Shown here piece after piece: positions 54,301 to 62,256 of a stretch of DNA of 64,000 bases (the first letter of the stretch is position 1; each line of letters starts with the position of its first letter). Location: positions 52,456 to 116,455 of the forward strand of contig JAPXFQ010002134.1 of NCBI GenBank assembly GCA_028564705.1, given 5' to 3'. The notes below the pieces were generated by a model, which worked only from the letters and a program-made list of their open reading frames with translations, did no database searches and was not told the DNA's origin. The position numbers and the translations under genes are program-made. This DNA is from Apricaphanius iberus. Lineage: Eukaryota > Chordata > Actinopteri > Cyprinodontiformes > Aphaniidae.

Positions 54301-55174
54301 TAACTCAGGTTTTTCACTAAACCTGCTTTGTGAAACGGGCCCCTGATGTGGGTCAGTTCATCAACAGCCAGAGATGGTTTCACCAGAACGGGGCTCTATA
54401 GTCGCTGTAATCAGTAGTTAATGCAGCGTTTGGGTACTACATGCTTTATATCGTAAGGATCATTTATCTAATCTGGTCTGTTGGTGATTTAGAACACAAG
54501 GAGGTGTAGAGAAACAACAAAACAGATCGTTGTGTTTGTTTCCATGTGTTTCTAGATTCTATGAGCTGAACTTCTAGTAAAAAGCTTTACAGCTCAATAA
54601 AGACGTACTTTCTGTCGTCCATTGCTCCTTGAGAGGGGAATGTGTTCACAAGCTGAAGAAAATAAATTCTAGTTAATCAGAAACTATGCTGCAATGGTAG
54701 GCAGACCCACCATGTAAAGTTAGCACCCCCTGCTGTCATAGTTGGGAATTGCATTGCAACATAGAAAAACCAAGGGAGAACGGAAATACAGAAACAGAAA
54801 ACTATAAATAAAAATGTTTCGTTCAATACATCTGGGTGCAAACTTGTTGATGGAGAAGTAGAAACTAGACTTTAGGAGAGAGAGAGAGAGACAGTTAAGT
54901 TAAAGGATGGAGCCAGTTAGGAAAAGAAGGATTTCCCTGCAATGAAACAATCTGAAGAAACCAGTGAGACCCTGAACATCAACCAGTTAATATTAGATCT
55001 ATTTTATCTCATCAGAGTCACATGAATCAGTTAGAAATAAGTTTCTTACTTTATGTCTGAGGGTCCAGGTTCTCTGAAGTCTGGAGGTCTTTCTTTGGAC
55101 CAATCACTCCTCATAGACAGACAGCTGGATCCTGGAGGTTCTGCTCTCTCCTCCTTTAGATCTCGACCCTCCAT
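26324..55174 (-). CDS. NLR-C-type innate immune receptor (FISNA-NACHT-LRR)
   Basis: Cytosolic nucleotide-binding, leucine-rich-repeat receptor of the large fish NLR-C (NLRC3-like) family, an innate immune sensor by family analogy; its ligand is unknown. Eight exons join in phase: 55174-55050, 52280-52164, 48359-48274, 46299-44511, 42844-42662, 32221-32048, 27389-27237, 26333-26324. The product is 878 residues. Residues 1-110 are an N-terminal region with two SMRSD...REPGPSDIK repeats; about 131-200 is FISNA; NACHT has Walker A GVAGVGKT (207-214) and Walker [11 protein letters not shown] (to 287); [14 protein letters not shown] marks the helical end; 706-876 are LRRs. No PYD, CARD or B30.2 domain is seen. 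Introns reach 10.4 kb and are full of transposon relics. All junctions are GT-AG. The first and last exons are the least certain. Confidence 0.86.
27107..27277 (+). other. Open frame with a membrane-spanning segment
   Basis: After an acceptor-like CCAATCAG the plus strand is open to TGA at 27275-27277. It encodes a short polar stretch ([19 protein letters not shown]) and a hydrophobic segment ([25 protein letters not shown]) with a short basic tail. The layout resembles the membrane exon of an Ig-type surface protein, but no Ig exon was found upstream, and the last 41 bp lie opposite NLR exon 7. It could be chance or a relic. Confidence 0.2.
27237..27389 (-). CDS. NLR exon 7, last leucine-rich repeat
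   Basis: 153 bp, phase 2 at both ends, encoding [36 protein letters not shown] and [11 protein letters not shown]. It is shorter than exon 6, as expected for the capping repeat. Donor GTAAGT. Confidence 0.82.
27357..27751. repeat. Segmental duplication, copy at NLR exon 7
   Basis: About 395 bp, highly similar (over 90% by eye) and in the same orientation as 32189-32581. It holds the first 33 bp of the LRR exon and about 360 bp of upstream intron, and ends at the shared TATTGAGTGGAATG. Confidence 0.9.
27852..28536. mobile_element. hAT non-autonomous element with target duplication
   Basis: 685 bp starting CAGTGTTGGGAGTAATGCAT and ending TTGCCCAACACTG. It is flanked by GTCAAGAG (27844-27851) and GTCAACAG (28537-28544), an 8-bp target duplication with one mismatch. 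The interior is rich in TTAC/GTAA; there is no coding frame. It is in the NLR intron between exons 6 and 7. Confidence 0.82.
28545..29239. other. NLR intron, nothing recognised
   Basis: AT-rich DNA with no exon or clear repeat. Confidence 0.4.
29240..31600 (-). mobile_element. L1-like LINE ORF2 relic in NLR intron
   Basis: On the minus strand, frames with stops and shifts preserve an L1-type ORF2. At 31531-31109 is the pre-RT region ([20 protein letters not shown]); near 30600-30540 the RT motif [15 protein letters not shown]; near 30310 QLADDTILF, the catalytic DD box; and at 30202-29801 the C-terminal part ([28 protein letters not shown]). The endonuclease end is missing. It has the same orientation as the NLR gene. 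Confidence 0.85.
32048..32221 (-). CDS. NLR exon 6, leucine-rich repeat
   Basis: 174 bp, the standard size of a two-repeat LRR exon, phase 2 at both ends. It encodes [35 protein letters not shown] and [20 protein letters not shown]. Its first 33 bp and the adjacent intron are duplicated at exon 7. Confidence 0.87.
32189..32581. repeat. Segmental duplication, copy at NLR exon 6
   Basis: Direct partner of 27357-27751. Sharp ends on both sides of the similarity show the duplicated unit. Confidence 0.9.
32590..34085. other. NLR intron, no gene seen
   Basis: AT-rich DNA with a C-rich run near 33430-33455. No exon or assignable element. Confidence 0.4.
34090..34610 (-). mobile_element. L2-like LINE 3' part
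   Basis: On the minus strand a 111-codon frame (34538-34203) shows the C-terminal region of L2-type ORF2: [43 protein letters not shown] and [17 protein letters not shown]. The 3' end is TTATTTATAAAGCGCTTTTC in complement (34103-34123). It is 5'-truncated. Confidence 0.85.
35150..36060. repeat. GCTAA-rich degenerate tandem repeat
   Basis: Modules such as AGCTAAAATGCTAA and GCTAGTGTTAGCTTAAATGA recur. A longer unit of about 120 bp, including AGGCAAACACTAACATG or its variant and AACCATTCGATATGTT, occurs at 35455-35571 and 35933-36055. The second pair is separated by a hAT insertion. Confidence 0.65.
35572..35898. mobile_element. hAT MITE with perfect 8-bp target duplication
   Basis: 327 bp starting TAGGGTTGCACCGATACCGA and ending GATCAGTGCATCCCTA. 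It is flanked on both sides by GTTAAAAT (35564-35571 and 35899-35906). The ends carry repeated CCGATA/TATCGG. It sits inside the GCTAA-rich repeat. There is no coding frame. Confidence 0.9.
36380..37020. repeat. Probable dispersed repeat, unclassified
   Basis: A stretch with the look of a degraded fish repeat (GAACCATGAGGCCTATGGAT, TTCATTTCAGTGGGAGAGAA). No inverted ends and no supported coding frame. Confidence 0.3.
37190..37312. repeat. TGTTAAATCTAAA tandem repeat
   Basis: About eight imperfect copies of a 13-bp or 7-bp module (AAATGTTAAATCT and TAAATCT) in a row. Confidence 0.75.
37760..38290 (-). mobile_element. L2-like LINE reverse transcriptase fragment
   Basis: The minus strand reads [40 protein letters not shown] and [20 protein letters not shown] (38276-37977), then in a shifted frame [20 protein letters not shown]. 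These are the fingers/palm motifs of an L2-type RT. Frameshifts show it is dead. Confidence 0.85.
38300..39935. other. NLR intron with unclassified repeat DNA
   Basis: A GC-richer stretch at about 38530-39230 looks like a dispersed element. Frames on the minus strand near 38.55-38.95 kb show no known protein. No inverted ends were established. Confidence 0.3.
39940..40615 (+). mobile_element. Non-LTR retrotransposon 3' end
   Basis: The plus strand preserves a LINE C-terminal region in broken frames: [56 protein letters not shown]. It ends in TAAATAAATAAACTAACTAA. It is opposite in orientation to the NLR gene. The clade is uncertain. Confidence 0.7.
40740..41540. mobile_element. Possible DNA-transposon relic
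   Basis: Left part CCCCCCAAAAAAAAAAAA and right part GGGCAAACACTTTCTCACAC resemble ends of a degraded fish DNA transposon, but no clear inverted pair or frame was found. Confidence 0.25.
42056..42130 (-). mobile_element. LINE 3' tail, family 1 (antisense, short)
   Basis: TTCAATTAACTTTTATTTCT then ATAGCACTAGTTCACAATAA and TGTAATCTCAGG, a worn copy of the family 1 tail. Confidence 0.55.
42225..42306. mobile_element. hAT MITE end fragment
   Basis: It ends GGTATCAGGGCTGAAACCAG then TATCTGTGCATCCCTA, matching the right end of the hAT MITE at 35572-35898. Confidence 0.5.
42356..42394. repeat. (TTA)n microsatellite
   Basis: About 12 copies of ATT with one G interruption. Confidence 0.95.
42662..42844 (-). 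CDS. NLR exon 5, leucine-rich repeat
   Basis: 183 bp, phase 2 at both ends. It encodes [36 protein letters not shown] and [20 protein letters not shown]. The LGGC...L...L.I.....DVKNLCEIL spacing is that of ribonuclease-inhibitor-type LRRs. Confidence 0.82.
42850..44505. other. NLR intron 4, no gene seen
   Basis: Unique-looking sequence, with a GA-rich stretch at 43660-43830. A minus-strand frame at 43852-43583 is Ser-rich low complexity and not supported as an exon. Confidence 0.4.
44511..46299 (-). CDS. NLR exon 4, FISNA-NACHT-helical domains
   Basis: 1789 bp without interruption. It begins [20 protein letters not shown] in the frame of exon 3, upstream of the first internal Met at 46237. 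The order is FISNA ([14 protein letters not shown]), NACHT (Walker A GVAGVGKT, Walker B FIFDGLDE, sensor-like ITSRP), winged helix ([13 protein letters not shown]) and a helical region ([16 protein letters not shown]). All nucleotide-binding residues look intact. It ends in phase 2 at GTGAGT. Confidence 0.96.
47045..47479 (+). pseudogene. LINE ORF1 with SGNH/GDSL esterase domain
   Basis: A 144-codon open frame on the plus strand (first codon TTG, so the true start is lost). It holds the C-terminal two thirds of the esterase-type ORF1 known from CR1/L2 LINEs: [54 protein letters not shown], and the catalytic-type [20 protein letters not shown]. The Asp-x-x-His pair is present (DGIH), the GDS nucleophile block is missing, and the Gly-x-Asn block has changed (AGGDH for AGGND). 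It is in the intron before NLR exon 4, antisense to the NLR gene. Confidence 0.75.
47480..48115 (+). mobile_element. L2-like LINE ORF2 start fused to 3' tail
   Basis: After ORF1 come remnants of the ORF2 start (near 47800-47830, [11 protein letters not shown] in a broken frame). Then there is an abrupt jump to the family 1 tail (GGGGAGTTTTTCCTCTCTAC, CTTGTAAAGTTCCTTGAGAA). The middle of the element is deleted. This links the family 1 tails in the window to the esterase ORF1. Confidence 0.65.
48274..48359 (-). CDS. NLR exon 3 (linker)
   Basis: 86 bp, acceptor TCTTCACAG, donor GTAAGC. In the frame set by exon 2 it encodes [20 protein letters not shown] then TNQSSCSP. Such short Ser/Pro-rich exons precede the FISNA-NACHT exon in related fish genes. 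Confidence 0.7.
48365..49729. other. NLR intron 2, no gene seen
   Basis: T-rich DNA (49320-49620) and unique sequence. No exon or clear element. Confidence 0.4.
49730..50825 (+). mobile_element. LTR-family copy, 3' internal part and LTR end
   Basis: The left part matches the complement of 9430-9850 (AAAGGGTCACTGTGG, GGGAAGAGTACATGTTTCAA, TGATACTGCCTAACATTGTG). The right part ends ATTAAAACCTCCAAA then AAGGAATCTCTCTCATC, like the 3' end of the intron-6 LTRs. A frame at 49862-50095 lies in the conserved part. So it belongs to the same family as the 8.9-14.5 kb element, in the opposite orientation, with a diverged LTR. Confidence 0.6.
50830..52056. other. NLR intron 2, mostly unassigned
   Basis: A possible LINE 3' tail at about 51640-51770 (GTACAGCACTTTGG, GTGCTTTATAAATAAATGA, ending in ATG repeats). 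Otherwise nothing recognised. Confidence 0.4.
52057..52263. repeat. Segmental duplication, copy at NLR exon 2
   Basis: 207 bp, the same orientation and length as 54943-55149 with few differences. It covers most of the exon and about 107 bp of the downstream intron. Confidence 0.9.
52164..52280 (-). CDS. NLR exon 2 (duplicate of exon 1)
   Basis: 117 bp, phase 2 at both ends, encoding [20 protein letters not shown] then [19 protein letters not shown]. It is a clear copy of exon 1 (207 bp of shared exon plus intron DNA) and stays in frame. Because the phases match, it can be included or skipped without breaking the protein. Confidence 0.75.
52675..53392 (+). mobile_element. PIF/Harbinger relic with HARBI1-like transposase piece
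   Basis: The left end is CGTCTCATTTATAAACGTTG then CGTACGCACAAAA, typical of fish Harbinger ends by my recollection. At 53189-53422 a short frame reads [13 protein letters not shown], the first-Asp block of HARBI1-type DDE transposases (family pattern FPG-IG-IDGTHI), followed by a Pro-rich stretch. The rest of the transposase is gone. Confidence 0.65.
53395..53965 (+). mobile_element. LTR-family copy, LTR and 5' internal part
   Basis: 53395-53700 matches the complement of the intron-6 LTRs (AGGTTAGGTCAAATGAACTG, TTGCCATGGAAACAACCCTC, AGGATATGTCAGGATATCC in complement). 53790-53960 matches the complement of 13740-13910 (TTTCTGGGTACCCAAA, GAAGTCTTAAAAAGGCTGAG). It is inserted against the HARBI1 fragment. 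Confidence 0.65.
54907..54942 (+). pseudogene. hAT transposase start fragment
   Basis: ATG at 54907 opens [12 protein letters not shown], resembling MEPARKRKIPPVWEHFDL at 59568. Upstream DNA (TTTAGGAGAGA) is also shared. The fragment stops where the duplicated NLR exon block begins. Confidence 0.45.
54943..55149. repeat. Segmental duplication, copy at NLR exon 1
   Basis: Partner of 52057-52263. Its left edge abuts a hAT 5' fragment (54907-54942). Confidence 0.9.
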
Positions 55175-55193
55175 CTTCTGGACTTCAGTCAGT
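55050..55193 (-). CDS. NLR exon 1 (start codon exon)
   Basis: Acceptor CTTTCAG, then 19 bp of leader, then ATG at 55174-55172. It encodes [36 protein letters not shown] and GPSDIK. The SMRSD...REPGPSD pattern is characteristic of the N-terminal exons of fish NLR-C genes. It ends in phase 2 before GTAAGA. Confidence 0.75.
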
Positions 55194-55199
55194 CTGAAA

Positions 55200-56430
55200 G
55201 AGAAACCAGTACCAGTCAGTTCCCAGTGATCCAGGTCCAGTAAGTGTCCTGTAAAGCAGAAAGCTGATTCCCATCATGTGTGTAGAGGATCAGAGGAACC
55301 TGATTCCAGCAGGTAACATCTGGCTCTGAATTCTCCTCTCCTTCACTACTTCATGACCTTCTGATGTCTGCTGGCTGATCTCCTCAGAACCATCTGGAGA
55401 ACTTCTGAGTTCATGAAGAACATTAGAGCTAAAGCTGAGCTTGAACCTTTTCAGGTCTAAACTGGAATCCTGTTCCAGGTGTGTAGAAACATCCAGAGTG
55501 AGTTCAGATGTAGTGGATGAAGGAGTGAAGGTTTCCTCTGAAGTAGTGATGTGTTAGAGAGGCTGAGGGAAGCCTGGCTCTGAGCTTCCATCTTTAATCC
55601 TCATATCTGGAGCTTTGGATCAGAACACGGACTTCTTCTTTATTAGGCTGAATTTATGAATTTCAGCCTCATTTTACTGGACCTTCATGGTATGTGCTTG
55701 TCTCCACTACATCAGGCCAGCCCAACAGGGAACCAACTAATACCAGTCTGGGGTTTGTACTCAGAAATGGGCCCTGTAGAGTCGCTGGGTGGGAGCTGTA
55801 CCAGTTAGGAGTTTATTAAACACAAAGTGCATTAAAATAATACGCCATGATAAAAAAAGGAATAGAAACTTTGGTTTTCACATTGGACCAGGATAATAAG
55901 GATGGCTTCTCCCATTAACAGCTGAGATCATCATTTAAAAAACACATTTTCTATTTAGTTGGGATATGTTTGTTTGATATTAAAATGATTTAGATGATCT
56001 GAAACATTTAGGAGCCTAATATGATATTTTTCTATAGGTATAAGAAGAGCAGAGCTGATCAGCAGGAACATATTATCTAGTTACCAGATGAGCTTAGAAC
56101 AGCTCCATACCTGTTCTGAAACGGTTCAGTGATAACAGGAAGTTCTCTGGTTCAGAGCTGGAGCCATGCAGACTCAGGACAGAAACCAGCACAGTCAGAA
56201 ACCTTTGTTTGATCAGAGTCTCTTAGTTCCTCCACAGACCCAGAAACTATCATCAGAAACACATTTATTGCTGCTGACACCAAACACTGGAAACAGAGCT
56301 GCAGACGCAGGAATAGAAAGTTCCCCACTGGAACAATAATCTGCCAACAGAGAATCAGAGTTCTGACTCTTTTTCTTCACACAAAGAAAAACTGACTGAG
56401 AAACAGGAAAGTTAGGAGAATAATCTGATT
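55200..56430. other. NLR 5' region, no coding exon
   Basis: Mostly unique sequence between exon 1 and the possible noncoding exon at 56435-56515. Nothing else recognised. Confidence 0.4.
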
Positions 56431-56434
56431 TTAC

Positions 56435-56515
56435 CTTCAATTATGAAACATTTGAATCCAGCCGTTCTTCAGAGATAAAATGGAGTCTGAGTTCATGTTG
56501 ACTCTTCTCTTCCGT
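56435..56515 (-). other. Possible 5' noncoding exon of the NLR gene
   Basis: It is bounded by acceptor TTTCACTGCAG and donor GTAAAATC, upstream of exon 1. It contains a 19-codon upstream frame (MNSDSILSLKNGWIQMFHN) closed by TGA just before the donor. Splicing to 55193 is inferred, not shown. Confidence 0.35.
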
Positions 56516-56519
56516 CTGC

Positions 56520-58135
56520 AGTGAAACATGACACTCAGGTAGAGCTCAGCCCCTCCCTTCCTCATTTACAGGAAATCAGGTGAGTTCCTCTCTGGCTATC
56601 CCAACATGATGCGTTTAAGGACATTCAGTAATACTCATGGTATTTATTGGACATATTAAGCTTCAGGGAAACATGAAGCAGTTTATCCACAGAGTGATAT
56701 TTTTCTACTTTTGATTAAATATCAGTGAGCTGCTTTAGACTCATTAGAAACATGAACTAAACTCATTCCCCTCCGTTTCTCTCTTTATAACCAGTTATAA
56801 CTTAGAACCACAGTGATTGTGGGAGAGCAGCTACTTCCTGGGGTAGGGGCGGGGCATGTTACCATGGTTTCCACAATCACGTTATATCGGACCTATGTAA
56901 GTCTGTTAATGTCATAGAAAATAGTGTGTGTCTTATTTGTTTGAGCAGTTTATACAAATTATTAGTAAACAATAAATATAACAATAATATTGATATGGGC
57001 CCAAATTATGATATCAGAGTTTATGAGCAGGAGAAATAATGATGCAACTAGTTTTTATGTTGTGATGGAAACGATTAAAAATGCTCCAACTTTCTCTGGT
57101 CTGCTGTTTGATTTCTGAAAACTGATAAAAGCATCAGTCACTTCCTGGTTGATGGTATCAGATATATGGCCAAGTCATTAGTTTTATTTATGAGAAACAC
57201 AGAAGGATGATGATAAATAACTTCAGGCTGAGGAACAGATGTAGTTTTAAACAGAAACTGTTGAGAACATGAGGCTGATCAGCCAGTCCAGTCTGAGAAC
57301 AACCAATCATCTGCGCCTCTGGATCAGGAGGCCAACAGCGCATGCGTCATTAGGAATGTTTCCCTATAGAGCGATGGACGGGACATTTCCAATAAGTCTG
57401 TTTCTGACTGCAGTAGCGCAGCAATAATATATATATATATCTGACATTACAGCACATTTCCTCTGACTCCCACTAACAGATGGGGGGTAACGTGGCCTCT
57501 GATGGTGGAGGTTGGACACATGGGGTTCATCCCCAGAATAGGGGGAATAGTAACTCAACCTGTCTAATCTTTCATCATGACTGACAACCAAGATTTATGT
57601 TTTACTTTTTTTGGGAGGTAAAGAAACCAATCAAAGTAAAAAAATAATATAAAAAGCTAATATTATGACTACCAGTCTTCTGTTGCGTAAAAGTCTGTCT
57701 CGCCTGCGTGTTTTTCTGTTTGCACTCTTGACCGCTTGCTCTAGATTTCAGCAGATTTTATTTGACTTGTGGCCATCAGGGAGCTGCTATATAAATGCAG
57801 GAGACTTCTGCAACTTGAAACTTGGGATAATAGTTCATTTACAGTTCAGCATTTTCTGTGAGAGCAGCGCAGCATGTTTTCTGTTTTGATCTGATAGAAG
57901 TGGGTCTTTAACATCATGATGCATGCTGTGTGCCGGTAACATATTGACAGGTAGATTCAGAATAATGTTAGTGGCCCACTGCAGTGCTTTATTATAAATT
58001 ATTACACTAAGGAAATGATCAGCTGACCGTTAAAGCCTGAGCCGAGCCTGTGGACAATGATAGAAATTAAGCCCGGTCGGTTCGGGTAAACTTTGCTGGG
58101 AGCAGAAGTGGCTGTTAGGTCAGTATAAATTTCCG
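56520..58135. other. No gene seen
   Basis: Only a short AT run (57426-57440) and scattered low-complexity DNA. The frames present (57364-57591, 57665-57889) have no family features. Confidence 0.4.
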
Positions 58136-58138
58136 CAT

Positions 58139-58212
58139 CAGGTTTGGTGGGGACAAACCTGTCAATCATAAATATTGCGGGGGACATGTCCCCCACTTCC
58201 CCGGTTAAAATG
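58139..58212 (+). repeat. Dispersed repeat with GGGGGACATGTCCCCC palindrome
   Basis: Second copy of the element described at 5055-5120. It is longer in the middle (CAATCATAAATATTGCG). Confidence 0.6.
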
Positions 58213-58279
58213 ACGCCTATGAATCCATCACACCAGCAGCAGAAGCAGTTTAACTCAAAAACTGCAACAAAATACCTTT

Positions 58280-58445
58280 TCCCTTCTGGGGCCTCTTCCA
58301 GAAAGATTGGTTAAATAACCATTTGCTAAACCCTGAAGTCTTGGTTTATAAACCCAAAACCTGCTTAGCCTGAATATGTCGGTTCTAGAACACCTGATAA
58401 GAATCTGGTTAATCAACCTGGTAAACCCTGAAACATAAAGACCCT
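58280..58445. repeat. Probable transposon end, unclassified
   Basis: GGGGCCTCTTCCAGAAAG, then repeated GGTTAA/TTAACC, AACCTG and CCTGAAA motifs, resembling subterminal repeats of Harbinger-type fish elements. No partner end was located. Confidence 0.3.
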
Positions 58446-59463
58446 CTCAAAGGATCACAAAATTCAAGAGTCACAAAGGAAACTAAAGATAAAAAAGAGC
58501 AGAATACCTCAAAGAAGTGGAATTGGAAGTACTAATACTGGTTTATGAGGAATCCAATCATAATGAAACAAAAGCAATAAAGCTTCATAAGCAAAAGAAA
58601 TAACATTGGTTTGGCAAAAAATATCAGTTTAAAGTCCAACTCATCCCCTAATCAACTCTTTTTCGCTGATAAACTGTATAAATGAGTGTCTAATATTACG
58701 GTCTACATGTCACTTAATTTGCTTTAGTACATTTTAGCACAAAACTATTTTTTTTCTACCAAAAAAACATCAGTGAAGCGCCCTCCTCAGGTTAAAAAGT
58801 TACACTGCACATGAATTTGAACAGAGCATTCCTATTGGCTCAGACTTTTTTTAGAGACATCAGCCTTAAATATAACTCTCAACAATATTCATTTTTATTT
58901 ATTCTTTTTCTACCCCTGAGATGTCAAGTGGTGCTGGAGAATATAATGTAGGATTTAAACTTTGTTCCTGCATGTTGGATCATTATTCAAAGTTTACTTT
59001 CTTTTGCCACTAATTTGTTCAGATTACAATAATATTGTACATTAACTTAGACATATATTGACCTCTAACTTAATTAGATGAAATCCTTCTGGAGCCAAAA
59101 TAACTTTTTCTCAAGTCAAAATGAAACAAAAAGATTTTCCAAAAAGGTAAGATTGAAATCAAACAATTATTGGAGAGATATTGAATATTTTTGTGCATTC
59201 TTCCTATCATGTATCTTATCAAAATAAGGCTGAGGCCTGTCTAACTGGTGGGGGGGCACCTCCATCTCCTCTCACCCATCTGAGGAGTTGGTTATGTAAA
59301 GACAGACCAGTCGTTCATGGGTTTCCTGGGGGCATTACATCATCTTTCTTCCACTGACTTTGTTAAATGGAAGTTTACAACAAATATTAATATATTCCCA
59401 CTAAACAAATATCATTGTTACCAGTTAATGGCATTATAATGTACTGTCTAATTTGTGTGGGGG

Positions 59464-59481
59464 GGTTAGGGTTAGGGTTAG
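59464..59481. repeat. Three telomere-type TTAGGG units
   Basis: Three GGTTAG units in a row. Too short to imply a former chromosome end. Confidence 0.8.
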
Positions 59482-59567
59482 TTTTGATAATGTTTGGTAG
59501 AGTTATGTTAGCATTTATATAGTTTGGACAGTATAGACATAGATAGATTGAAGATTTAGGAGAGATA

Positions 59568-59645
59568 ATGGAGCCAGCTAGGAAGAGGAAGATTCCTCCT
59601 GTGTGGGAACATTTTGACCTGATAACTCCTAATAAGTTAACCTCA
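59568..59645 (+). pseudogene. hAT transposase BED-finger start, relic
   Basis: ATG at 59568 opens MEPARKRKIPPVWEHFDLIT then PNK, the start of a BED-type zinc finger as in hAT transposases (VWEHFDL is the diagnostic part). The frame then loses the zinc ligands, so only the first exon-like piece survives. The 54907 fragment is a relative. Confidence 0.55.
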
Positions 59646-60609
59646 ACCTAACATTATATCAGACAAGTTAGATGTGTTTTTACCGTTTCTTATGTTAATC
59701 AAAGCTGAAGTGTTTATTGTGTTCCAAGTAAATGGGGTATAACAACACCTCATCCATGATAAGGCATTAGCATAATTTGCAGAAGAATAAGGAGCCAAAT
59801 ATTAGCAGCCTAGAAAAACCCCTGGAATATTGGGAAAAGCAATAAATACTGTACCCTAAATGATATAACCTCAAACTTGTGTTTTTGTGCTCCAATAAAT
59901 GAATAAAGTCTCCCCTGTTCTGTACATCATTGCCCAAGTTACACAACCATATTCACTGCCCTCTTCCTAGTTCCACAAGAACTTTCACATTCCTTTGCCT
60001 GCTTAAGCCCAGGGCTTTTGCATAAAGTGACAGAAAATGATTACATAACATATGATACTACCCCTTTGGGTTTAGACAGAATACATTACAAATGTTTTTA
60101 TTATTCACGTTTGTAATATTTTAAGTAGAGAAATTATATTTTGCAACCCTAGTCATTCCCAAGAGCCATAGCAGAGTTACAACTTTAATGCTTCACACAA
60201 GCACTACAGCTGCATGTGATTATGCACCTGTCCAGTAGGGGGATTTGTGTTCACATGAAGCCCTTATAGAGCTGAACCCTTCCTTGAACCAGTGGTTCAA
60301 CGCCTCATGGGGCTTCATGCCACCATCACTAATCACGCCAGCAGCAGAACCAGTAAAACACCAGAACCAGTTCAACTCAAAAACTGCAACAAAAAGTTTT
60401 AAAAGTTTCTCTCATGTTTCCTCAGGATCATTTTTTATCTGAAGAAAAGATCCAAATGAAGGAATTTCAGCGTTTTTGGTTCTGATGAAGAGGAAATCAG
60501 AACCTGACAGGAACCATAGTTACATGAAGCCAGCAGCTTGGTTCTGAAGGAGAACCAGACTGAGTTCTGGTTCCCTCGTCCACACAGAAAACAAGATGTT
60601 AACACTCAC

Positions 60610-60710
60610 CCTGATCAAGACTCTCCTCTTTGTTCGGTTCCTAAACGAAGTCTGAACCTGTTTCTCCTGATCTACAGGACTAGAACTGACTCACCTGAGG
60701 CTCCGCCCCC
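60610..60710 (-). promoter_or_regulatory. Possible first exon and promoter of the NLR gene
   Basis: A strong donor (TGATCAGG then GTGAGT) ends at 60610. Just upstream on the minus strand lie GGGGGCGGAGCC (GC-box-like) and TGAGTCAG (AP-1-like). There is no TATA box and no coding frame. An alternative is that this belongs to an unrelated transcript. Confidence 0.3.
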
Positions 60711-60714
60711 TGTC

Positions 60715-62256
60715 AGGTGTTTTTGAACGCCTTTTGTAACCCAGTCGGTTTAGAAGACTAAAATAGTTTATTTCTTTAAGCGTTGTTAAAAACTTCAATG
60801 TAATGTTTCCATTTTAAACAGGGAAAAAAATCACATTGATGTTTCTAATGTGTCTTTTTATTCTCACTGGTTAAAATAATGTTGTGTTTTTTGCCAAGTG
60901 TTCAGTAAGGTGCACACAGACAAGATGCAACAATAGTTTTAGTTTTAAGTGTTCAGGGAAGTACACATTGGCAGACATGAAGAAAGGCAGAGAGAAAAAC
61001 CTTTTGTTTTATGCCGTTAAGTGATTCCACAGTCAAATGACTTCTATAAGAACTGCTCCAGGATTTATTTGATATTTAAAAGCTTGTGTTTAGCAAATTT
61101 TGGTAAATGAAGTTAGTTTTGTGAAGAGATATTGTCACAAATGAGATGTTAACAGCTAGAGCAATAAGCTAAGCTAACACCTCATGTTACTTTATGAGCT
61201 ATTTCTTATCGTGGAAGCTCTTTATAAAGTTAAACCAAAAGATAAGCTTTGTTGATTCTGGCTAAGAAATACAGCATTTACATTTAAAATGTGTATTTGA
61301 ACTCAGAACACCAATACAAGAGTGCTGTGAAAAGCCCTTGCCATTCAGAAATCTGTGAGGATTTCTGTATTCTGTTGCTCTTGGGCAGAAATCTTGTAAA
61401 CTGCTAGATCCATCGGTTGGGTGATGTCTTATATTGGTTGCAGAAAAAACTTGTACTTAAGCAGAATTAGGTTCTGTCATTTATTTTATTGGTGATTTGA
61501 TAATGTCATATACTGATTTGAATATTATCCTTCTTATTATCCTTCGGCTCTGGAAACTGTTTTAACTGCTATTTAGTAGGACACATTGTGATTAATTTGC
61601 AAAGTTGCATGAGATGCTATGAAAGGAACAATGTGAACAGGAATAACTCTTAATCTGGTGTGGATTAATTCTGCACAAAATGAATAAAATCCCCTGGGGG
61701 GGTAATTCAATGTATTTTCTGTTTAAGGTTAAAACCGATGCATTGACCCCATTTTTCTTTTCTGTACAATTTTATTTTGTGTAAAAGTTTTTCCAGACTT
61801 AACAATTAATTGTATGAAGAAGTCCTGCTAAACTTGTCTGTGTCATCAGTCACAATTTGCTCATACAGACAAATCCTGGAACTGTTCCAATATTAATCTA
61901 CGTTTAAACTATTTCAATGATTTAACACTTTACTCTCATATCCTCGTCTGTTTGTACAAATAGTGAAATTAACTTTAAACACCAAGGTCATGTTTCTTGT
62001 TCAGTTTTTTTTCTCATTTTTCAGCTCATTTCCAGTCACCATCTAATTGCATGATGTAGTTTTGTTCTCTATAATCCAGTAATTTATAACCAGATAAACT
62101 GGGTGTATATCTGATAGCTTTAGTTCTACTTTGCTTATTTCTACACTGCAAAAACATTCTGCTGCATTTCTAGATGGATCATTTCCCCCTGAAAACATCA
62201 AAACTTTTTACTAAATGACGTTTTTTTTACTAAACCCAAACTGGAAGAAGATCTCA
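60715..62256. other. No gene seen
   Basis: AT-rich intergenic DNA without exons or assignable repeats. Confidence 0.4.

Noticed and set aside
59464..59481. Interstitial telomere or ancient chromosome fusion
   Set aside because: Only three TTAGGG units; this occurs by chance in low-complexity DNA.
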